Source: Bacteroidales bacterium UBA2939
GTDB lineage: Bacteria > Bacteroidota > Bacteroidia > Bacteroidales > P3
NCBI GenBank assembly: GCA_002349055.1
Contig: DECD01000054.1
Coordinates: 83,733 to 94,987, forward strand
DNA: 11,255 bases
Reading direction: 5' to 3'
Positions 7,015 through 11,255 of this stretch are shown here, piece after piece; positions within the stretch are counted from its first letter, which is position 1; each line of letters opens with the position of its first letter. The position numbers and the translations under genes were made by a program. The notes under the pieces are model-generated. The model ran no database searches, was not told the origin of the DNA, and was given only the letters and a program-made list of their open reading frames with translations.

Positions 7015-7503
7015 ATGAATGTAAATGACATCACAGAAAGAAATACCCTGCGGAAGATATGCCGTAGGGGTTTTCTTTTATTCTTCCTCTTCCCTCTGGT
7101 CCATTCCGTTTCCGCACAAACGGGACAGGTGACCGTGGTGGGCGATGTGGCAGTCAACGAGATGGTCTCACGCCACGTGGAACTCAACAACCGCGTGAAG
7201 ACCATGCCAGGCTTCCGCGTACAGATAGCCTCCTTCTCGGGCATCAACTCGAAAAACAGTGCTTTCAGCCTCCGCGACCGCTTCATGACCGACTACCCCA
7301 CGGTGCAGGCCTACATCGTCTACGACGAGCCAAACTTCAAGGTGAAAGTCGGCGACTTCCGTACCCGCCTCGAGGCATACGCTTTCCTTCAGGAAATCAA
7401 GGAGGTGTACAAAGGCTACATCATCAAGGATAACATCTTCGCCGAGCCACCCGAGACGCTTGACTTCGCTCCCGACGACCAAGAGAACCTATTCGACGAA
7501 TAA
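7015..7503 (+). CDS. SPOR-domain exported protein
   Basis: A 162-residue protein with an N-terminal export signal (basic RKICRR at 13-18, hydrophobic GFLLFFLFPLVHSVSA at 19-34, cleavage near A34) and a SPOR domain covering about 66-139 (GFRVQIASFSG, FKVKVGDFRTRLEAYAFLQEIK, GYIIKD). SPOR domains bind denuded glycan strands of septal peptidoglycan, so a periplasmic cell-wall role is expected. The segment before the domain (35-65) and the acidic tail (145-162) match nothing I recognise. The start has no clear ribosome binding site; the gene follows usp by 15 bp on the same strand and is probably co-transcribed. Its last 15 bp overlap the 3' end of the convergent hemW. No terminator is visible between them. 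Small SPOR proteins of this type are common in Bacteroidales. Confidence 0.9.
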   Translation: MNVNDITERNTLRKICRRGFLLFFLFPLVHSVSAQTGQVTVVGDVAVNEMVSRHVELNNRVKTMPGFRVQIASFSGINSKNSAFSLRDRFMTDYPTVQAYIVYDEPNFKVKVGDFRTRLEAYAFLQEIKEVYKGYIIKDNIFAEPPETLDFAPDDQENLFDE

Positions 7504-8610
7504 CTTGGCGGCCATGCCGTCGGCATGGAGAAGTCCCTCGGTCGTAGGGCAGTAACGCTCACCTAAGACCGCAATCCAACCGCAATCCACATAAGGCTGC
7601 ATCATCCGATGCAGCCTTTCTTTGTATCTGTCCTGCACCTGCGCGGCATCGAGGCCACGGGTGGTGCGCAAGGCGGTCATCACCAGCTCGTTGAAGGCAT
7701 CGGCTTCCGTGAGAGTTTCTTCTTCAAAAGTACCGTCGGGATTGTTCCACCGTCGCTTTTCGACGTGGGCGACCGAAGTGGAGCCACTTTCGAAAAGAGA
7801 GAAGCTGTGTGCCCCGGGTCCAAGGCCGAGGTAGGGCGTGCGGTCCCAGTAACGGCTGTTGTGCTTCGAGGCCATGCCGGGACGACAAAAATTGGAGACC
7901 TCATACTGCGCAAAGCCCTTGTCTGCCAGCAAACGGCACATCCTCTCATACTGCCCCACCACCTCGTCCTCGTCGGGCAACACCGCCCTACCCTGCTCCA
8001 CCTGCACCGCCAACGCTGTGCCCGGCTCAACCGTCAAGGCATAGGCCGACACGTGGGAGACCAATTGAAAATTGAAAATTGAACTGAGGTCGGCGACTTT
8101 ATGGTGCCAAAAATGAAATTCGCTTGGCAGACCGTAGATAAAGTCTACGCTGATGTTGTGAAATCCTGTGCGATAGGCATTCTCCACAGCCGCTATCGCC
8201 TGCTGCGCCGTGTGGCGGCGGCCAATCATCCGCAGCACCTTGTCGTCGAGGCTCTGGATGCCGATGCTCAGGCGGTTGACGAAATGCAAGTCATTGAGCC
8301 CCTCTAGGTATTCGGGTGTCAAGTCCTCGGGGTTGGCCTCCAGCGTCACCTCCTCGACCCGCGAGAGGTCGAAACACTCGTGCAACGCATTCACGATACG
8401 TCCCAACTCGCTGAGTGGCAATATCGAAGGTGTGCCGCCGCCGAAATAGATGGTCCTGATTGGGTGATCCTGCTCGCCGCGCCGCTGCCGCATCTCCTCG
8501 AGCAGCGCATCGACGTAGCTTTCCACTTTCCACTTTCCACTTTCCACTTTGGAAAAGAAAGCGCAGTAGGTACACTTGCGGTGGCAGAACGGAACGTGTA
8601 TGTAAATCAC
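7489..8610 (-). CDS. hemW: Radical SAM haem chaperone HemW
   Basis: Haem-trafficking radical SAM protein related to HemN. HemW proteins bind haem and a [4Fe-4S] cluster and lack the decarboxylase activity of HemN. C9-x3-C13-x2-C16 followed by A-F fits the HemW form CxxxCxxCxF; HemN has a fourth Cys here. Other family marks are YFGGGTPS (55-62), LSIGIQSLDD (114-123), DFIYGLP (156-162), HVSAYALTVEPGT (186-198) and SKHNSRYWDRTPYLGLGPGAHS (248-269). At 373 residues the length is normal. The start is GTG at 8610, the first possible start after an in-frame stop at 8614-8616, with AAAAGG before it. Two 7-bp repeat arrays are read in frame: residues 21-31 (KVESGKWKVES) just after the cluster-binding loop and residues about 177-183 (SIFNFQL) just before HVSAY. 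The gene lies 17 bp after meaB. Confidence 0.95.
   Translation of the reverse strand: MIYIHVPFCHRKCTYCAFFSKVESGKWKVESYVDALLEEMRQRRGEQDHPIRTIYFGGGTPSILPLSELGRIVNALHECFDLSRVEEVTLEANPEDLTPEYLEGLNDLHFVNRLSIGIQSLDDKVLRMIGRRHTAQQAIAAVENAYRTGFHNISVDFIYGLPSEFHFWHHKVADLSSIFNFQLVSHVSAYALTVEPGTALAVQVEQGRAVLPDEDEVVGQYERMCRLLADKGFAQYEVSNFCRPGMASKHNSRYWDRTPYLGLGPGAHSFSLFESGSTSVAHVEKRRWNNPDGTFEEETLTEADAFNELVMTALRTTRGLDAAQVQDRYKERLHRMMQPYVDCGWIAVLGERYCPTTEGLLHADGMAAKLFVE
8063..8083. repeat. In-frame 7-bp array inside hemW (second site)
   Basis: Three perfect AATTGAA units, 21 bp, so exactly seven codons. On the coding strand the units read TTCAATT and encode SIFNFQ within residues 176-183 of HemW. The array is stop-free in the coding direction, whereas the opposite strand would meet TGA. 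Confidence 0.85.
8520..8550. repeat. In-frame 7-bp array inside hemW (first site)
   Basis: Four perfect TTTCCAC units plus three more bases. On the coding strand (GTGGAAA) they encode KVESGKWKVES, residues 21-31, right after the third cluster cysteine and its A-F-F-S segment. The same unit occurs in anmK at 10588-10615. Confidence 0.9.
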
Positions 8611-8631
8611 CTTTTACTTCTTAGTTCTTAG
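8611..8631. repeat. 7-bp array at the meaB stop and hemW start
   Basis: Units CTTTTAC (8611-8617), TTCTTAG (8618-8624) and TTCTTAG (8625-8631). The array contains the meaB stop codon (8628-8630) and the in-frame stop just before the hemW GTG, and makes up the whole 17-bp spacer. Two units are perfect and the third has diverged. Confidence 0.65.
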
Positions 8632-9716
8632 CTCCCCAAGAGTTGGTCTGCTGCCGCGTAGGGACTTATCTTGTTCTCCAGGATGTCCTTGCTCAGGGCC
8701 TCGATGCGTTCCTCGATGCCGGGGGCGCTGTAGAAGCGCTCGCGCAGGCCGTTCTCGATGGCCTCGGTCATGATGCGGAGGTTTTGCTGCTGCCGTTTCT
8801 GGTAGAAGTAACCATTTCCCTTTGTGAACGTCACGTAGTCCATCACCGAGTTCCACAGGTCCTCAATGCCCTCCTTGGTGTAGGCCGAGCAGAGGGTTAC
8901 CTTGACATTCCAGCCGCTCTCGGGCATGGGGAAGAGGTGCAGGGCGTTGCGGAACTGCGCCGCCGAGAGTTCGGAACGCTGGCGGTCAAGCTCGCACTTG
9001 TTGATGCTAATCATATCGGCCATCTCCATGATGCCGCGCTTGATGCCCTGAAGCTCGTCGCCGGTGTTGGCAAGCTGCAGCAGGAGGAAGAAGTCGACCA
9101 TCGAGTGGGCCGCCACCTCGCTCTGTCCCACGCCCACGGTCTCAACGATTACAACATCGAATCCCGCCGCCTCGCAGAGGGTGATGATTTCGCGTGTCTT
9201 GCGTGCCACGCCACCCAAGCTACCCGCCGAGGGGCTGGGACGGATAAAGGCGTTGGGATCGACCGAGAGCTCCTCCATGCGCGTCTTGTCGCCGAGGATG
9301 GAGCCGCGCGAGCGTTCGCTGCTGGGGTCGATGGCCAGGACGGCAACCTTGTGATTATGAGCGGTAAGCATCTTCCCCAGCGCTTCGATGGTGGTGCTTT
9401 TGCCGGCACCGGGGACACCGGTGATGCCCAGGCGCACGCTCTTGCCGCTGTAAGGCAGGCAGCGCTCGATGACCTCCTGGGCCTTTTTCTGGTGCTCGAA
9501 ACGGGAACTTTCCACCAGTGTGATGGCACGGCTGAGGAGGGTGCGGTCGCCATGCAGGATGCCGCTCACCAACTCCTCTACCGAGGGTTCCTGACGGCGC
9601 AGGGCTCGCATGCGCTCCACATAACTGCTGCTCACTTGGTCGGGCTGCTGCACGCCGGGGGCAACGCTCAACGCCGAGTCGTATTCAAAGTTGCTGTAAA
9701 GATGTTTATCGTCCAT
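8628..9716 (-). CDS. meaB: Methylmalonyl-CoA mutase-associated GTPase MeaB
   Basis: G3E-family GTPase (MeaB/ArgK/MMAA) that loads and protects the adenosylcobalamin of methylmalonyl-CoA mutase, part of the succinate-propionate route common in Bacteroidales. The 362 residues show Walker A GVPGAGKS (100-107), LAIDPSSERSRGSILGDKTRM (127-147), SPSAGSLGGVARKT (161-174), DVVIVETVGVGQSE (187-200) and the base-recognition site NKCE (239-242), where the usual form is NKxD. The C-terminal helical region supports dimer formation in the family. I chose ATG at 9716; an upstream TTG at 9734 would add six residues but is less likely. The first 20 or so residues are variable and probably flexible. hemW follows by 17 bp, so the two cobalamin- and haem-related chaperones appear co-transcribed. 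The mutase genes are not in the window. The upstream tRNA terminator separates it from the tRNA. Confidence 0.94.
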   Translation of the reverse strand: MDDKHLYSNFEYDSALSVAPGVQQPDQVSSSYVERMRALRRQEPSVEELVSGILHGDRTLLSRAITLVESSRFEHQKKAQEVIERCLPYSGKSVRLGITGVPGAGKSTTIEALGKMLTAHNHKVAVLAIDPSSERSRGSILGDKTRMEELSVDPNAFIRPSPSAGSLGGVARKTREIITLCEAAGFDVVIVETVGVGQSEVAAHSMVDFFLLLQLANTGDELQGIKRGIMEMADMISINKCELDRQRSELSAAQFRNALHLFPMPESGWNVKVTLCSAYTKEGIEDLWNSVMDYVTFTKGNGYFYQKRQQQNLRIMTEAIENGLRERFYSAPGIEERIEALSKDILENKISPYAAADQLLGS

Positions 9717-9763
9717 AGTAATAGTATAACGCAACAGCCGCCGGATTATTGCGGAGGGGAAAC

Positions 9764-9796
9764 AAAAAAAAGAGACTCACTCGTGGTGAATCTCTT
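9764..9796 (-). terminator. Rho-independent terminator of the tRNA gene
   Basis: An 11-bp stem (9770-9780 with 9786-9796, one G-U pair) and a 5-nt loop (9781-9785), followed on the minus strand by a run of T (9764-9770). The hairpin begins 4 nt after the tRNA CCA end. It would end the tRNA transcript before meaB. Confidence 0.85.
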
Positions 9797-9800
9797 TTCT

Positions 9801-9877
9801 TGGTAGCGGGAATCAGACTTGAACTGATGACCTCCGGGTTATGAATCCAGCGCTCTAACCAGCTGAGCTATCCCGCC
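9801..9877 (-). tRNA. tRNA with CAT anticodon, probably elongator tRNA-Met
   Basis: A 77-nt cloverleaf with encoded CCA. Acceptor GGCGGGA pairs with TCCCGCT (G1-U72 wobble), the D-stem is GCTC/GAGC, the anticodon loop TTCATAA has CAT at 9841-9843, and the T-arm is ATCAG-TTCAAGT-CTGAT. It is not the initiator, which has a C1-A72 mismatch and three G-C pairs next to the anticodon loop. The choice between elongator Met and the lysidine-modified Ile-CAT species cannot be settled by eye; Met is more likely. The anticodon stem has an A31-C39 mismatch and a U28-G42 wobble, so it is unusually weak at the loop. Confidence 0.92.
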
Positions 9878-9881
9878 ATCA

Positions 9882-9904
9882 TTTGGGCCGCTATCGGCCT
9901 CAAA
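9882..9904 (-). other. Hairpin in the 5' leader of the tRNA transcript
   Basis: On the minus strand TTTG-A-GGCC, loop GATAGC, GGCC-CAAA: eight base pairs with one bulged A. It lies between the predicted transcription start (about 9906) and the mature 5' end (9877), so it would occupy nearly the whole precursor leader. A role in RNase P processing or leader stability is inference. Confidence 0.55.
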
Positions 9905-9912
9905 AGCGGGTG

Positions 9913-9944
9913 CAAAAGTACTAACATTTCCCGACATGGCCAAA
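9913..9944 (-). promoter_or_regulatory. Bacteroidota-type promoter of the tRNA gene
   Basis: On the minus strand TTTG (9941-9944), 20 bp, then TACTTTTG (9913-9920), an exact TAnnTTTG match about 35 bp before the tRNA. Upstream, 9942-9959 is the same 18-bp A/T block found before the usp promoter. The region 9878-10005 holds only this promoter, the leader hairpin and AT-rich DNA after the anmK stop. Confidence 0.8.
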
Positions 9945-10005
9945 TTTTTTTGCAAAAAATATTGCAACAAAATAATTATCAGCAAGAAATATTATCAACA
10001 GAGCA

Positions 10006-11100
10006 TCATTTTTCTAGTACAAAACCAGACAAAACACCTCCAACAGAGTCACATTTGGCACCTGTCACGGAGGCGAGGGTGTTGACTTTGCCAGTGAGGC
10101 GGAGGTAGCCGAGGAGGGCGAAGATGAGGGCCTCCTTGTAGTTGACAATCAGCGCGTCGGGGACGGTAATCGACACCTCGGGGCAGTATTTGCCCACAAG
10201 CTCGAGCAGGTAGCTGTTCCAAGCACCACCACCAGTGACGAGGAGGGTCTTAATCTGCTGACGCTCAAGGATGCGGGCAATCTGTATGGCGATGTGCGAG
10301 GTGACGGTGGCCAGGGCGGCGCGGACCTGCGGCGTGGAGGGCGAAACGCCGAGGAAAGATTTCACCAAGGGCCAGAACTGGCCGACGAACCACTCCTTGC
10401 CGAGCGACTTGGGCTCGGTAACGGCATAATACTCAAGCCCATCCAGCTCGTGCAGCAGGCAGGTATGCACCTCGCCGCCGCGAGCGTGGCGCCCTTGGTC
10501 GTCGTAGGGGTAGCCAAGCATGGCGGCCAGGCGGTTGAGGGCCATATTGCAGGGGCAGATGTCGAAAGCAATACGGCGATTTTCATCCTTCCACTTTCCA
10601 CTTTCCACTTTCCACTTATAACTTATATTGGCAATGCCGCCGAGGTTGAGGCAGGCATCGTAGTCGCCGAACAGCAGCTCGTCGCCTATCGGCACCAGCG
10701 GTGCCCCCTGGCCACCGAGGGCCACGTCGAGGGTGCGGAAATTAGAGACCACCGGCAGGCCCGTCTCGGCCGCAATGGCATCACCGTCACCTATTTGCGT
10801 GGTTAAACCCAGTTGAGGTTGGTGAAAAATGGTGTGGCCATGCGAGGCGATGGCCTCGGGGCGCTCCTTGCCCTCGAGAAATTGGTTGATTTTCTTCCCG
10901 AAAAGGTGCCCCAGCTCCACATGGGCGAGGGCATAATCGTAGGCCGTGGCCGTTTCGAGGGACGACAAACGGCGGCGCCAGTCGTCGAGATAGGGGTAGG
11001 TCTCGGCGGCCAAAATGCGGTAGCCGTGCTCGTCTATGTCGCACAACGCCAAGTCGATGCCGTCGAGCGACGTGCCCGACATCAGTCCAAGAATCTTCAT
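10006..11100 (-). CDS. anmK: Anhydro-N-acetylmuramic acid kinase
   Basis: Cytoplasmic sugar kinase of murein recycling: it opens and phosphorylates 1,6-anhydro-MurNAc to MurNAc-6-phosphate using ATP. The 364 residues begin with the phosphate-binding signature MKILGLMSGTSLDGIDLALCDID, followed by SHGHTIFHQP (86-95), QIGDGDAIAAETGLPVVSNFRTLDVALGGQGAPLVPIGD (102-140), LNLGGIANIS (151-160), RIAFDICPCN (176-185; the Asp here lies in the motif that includes the family's proposed catalytic base) and VTGGGAWN (288-295). Length is normal. Residues 162-171 (KWKVESGKWK) come from a 7-bp repeat array inserted between the conserved NLGGIANIS strand and the FD motif, a loop of variable length in the family, so activity is probably kept. 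The start fits the family N-terminus exactly; no ribosome binding site is visible. A TAnnTTTG element lies at 11126-11133. The stop is TGA. Confidence 0.95.
   Translation of the reverse strand: MKILGLMSGTSLDGIDLALCDIDEHGYRILAAETYPYLDDWRRRLSSLETATAYDYALAHVELGHLFGKKINQFLEGKERPEAIASHGHTIFHQPQLGLTTQIGDGDAIAAETGLPVVSNFRTLDVALGGQGAPLVPIGDELLFGDYDACLNLGGIANISYKWKVESGKWKDENRRIAFDICPCNMALNRLAAMLGYPYDDQGRHARGGEVHTCLLHELDGLEYYAVTEPKSLGKEWFVGQFWPLVKSFLGVSPSTPQVRAALATVTSHIAIQIARILERQQIKTLLVTGGGAWNSYLLELVGKYCPEVSITVPDALIVNYKEALIFALLGYLRLTGKVNTLASVTGAKCDSVGGVLSGFVLEK
10588..10615. repeat. In-frame 7-bp array inside anmK
   Basis: CTTCCAC followed by three perfect TTTCCAC units, the same unit and orientation relative to the gene as at 8520-8550 in hemW. 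It encodes KWKVESGKWK (162-171 of AnmK). The adjoining bases TTATAACTTATATT (10616-10629) also show a 7-bp rhythm. Confidence 0.9.
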
Positions 11101-11125
11101 CCTGTTTCAAGTTTAAAATCGGATG

Positions 11126-11133
11126 CAAAGATA
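11126..11133 (-). promoter_or_regulatory. Probable -7 element for anmK
   Basis: TATCTTTG on the minus strand matches TAnnTTTG and lies 25 bp before the anmK ATG. The -33 region is only T-rich with no exact TTTG at the right distance, so the call is weaker than for the other three promoters. Confidence 0.5.
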
Positions 11134-11155
11134 AGAAAAATAATTAACATGAAAA

Positions 11156-11199
11156 ACCTGCCACCGACCTGCCATCGACCTACCATCGGCCTATCATCT
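11156..11199. repeat. 11-bp tandem array, left of a facing pair
   Basis: Four units: ACCTGCCACCG, ACCTGCCATCG, ACCTACCATCG and GCCTATCATCT. The array lies upstream of the anmK promoter region and meets the second array through an imperfect inverted repeat at 11197-11215. Confidence 0.75.
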
Positions 11200-11207
11200 C
11201 CCACCGT

Positions 11208-11255
11208 GGTAGGAGTTGGTAGGGAGTTGACTGGGAGTTGGGTGGGAGTTGATAG
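11208..11255. repeat. 11-bp tandem array, right of a facing pair, cut by window end
   Basis: Units GGTAGGAGTT (10 bp), GGTAGGGAGTT, GACTGGGAGTT and GGGTGGGAGTT, then GATAG at the edge, apparently the start of another unit. The G-rich run lies opposite the C-rich array to the left. No coding frame is supported here. Confidence 0.75.

Noticed and set aside
7489..7503. Sequencing error causing the overlap of the SPOR gene and hemW
   Set aside because: Both reading frames end naturally, and a 15-bp convergent overlap is unremarkable in compact genomes.
7512..7528. Terminator between the SPOR gene and hemW
   Set aside because: The perfect 7-bp inverted repeat with a 3-nt loop lies within the hemW coding sequence and has no T-tract on either side; it is probably chance in GC-rich codons.
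8520..8550. Frameshift or pseudogene in hemW caused by the repeat
   Set aside because: The frame is continuous from the GTG to the stop, and conserved motifs on both sides of both arrays are in the same frame.
9717..9734. TTG start for meaB six codons upstream
   Set aside because: An ATG at 9716 gives a more usual start, and the extra residues match nothing known; no ribosome binding site favours the TTG.
11156..11255. CRISPR array
   Set aside because: Units are 11 bp, directly adjacent and degenerate, with no spacers and no cas genes.

Overview
The window looks like chromosomal DNA from a Bacteroidota bacterium, most likely of the order Bacteroidales. The evidence is threefold. Three promoters fit the Bacteroidota form TTTG-N19/20-TAnnTTTG closely. 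The Rnf genes run in the order B-C-D-G-E. The proteins (two-domain UspA, SPOR protein, MeaB, HemW, AnmK) resemble Bacteroidales versions. Coding DNA is GC-rich and the short intergenic stretches are very AT-rich. I cannot name a genus.

Left part (1-5974, all minus strand, so transcription runs right to left): an Rnf ion-translocating ferredoxin:NAD+ oxidoreductase operon, rnfB (5072-5974), rnfC (3711-5039), rnfD (2647-3606), rnfG (2065-2631) and rnfE (1453-2052). The sixth subunit, rnfA, normally follows rnfE but is absent. In its place are two genes for exported proteins: a 157-residue protein of unknown function (890-1363) and a CUB/PKD-like protein cut by the left edge (1-870).

Middle (5975-7503): a 203-bp divergent promoter region drives rnfB leftward and, rightward, a tandem universal stress protein gene (6178-6999) followed by a SPOR-domain exported protein (7015-7503). 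The SPOR gene overlaps the convergent hemW by 15 bp.

Right part (7489-11100, minus strand): meaB (GTPase chaperone of methylmalonyl-CoA mutase) followed by hemW (radical SAM haem chaperone); a CAT-anticodon tRNA with its own promoter, leader hairpin and terminator; and anmK (anhydro-N-acetylmuramic acid kinase). The last 100 bp hold two facing arrays of 11-bp repeats.

The most unusual feature is a set of short degenerate tandem arrays with a period of exactly 7 bp but different unit sequences. They lie at the rnfB stop, between rnfC and rnfD (a facing pair forming a long imperfect hairpin), at the meaB stop/hemW start, twice inside hemW and once inside anmK. Arrays whose unit contains stop codons sit at gene ends or between genes. 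Arrays without stops in the coding direction sit in frame inside two conserved enzymes. A 10-bp array at the rnfE stop and the 11-bp arrays at the right edge look like relatives with other periods. I consider this repeat family, together with the missing rnfA, the best candidates for follow-up.
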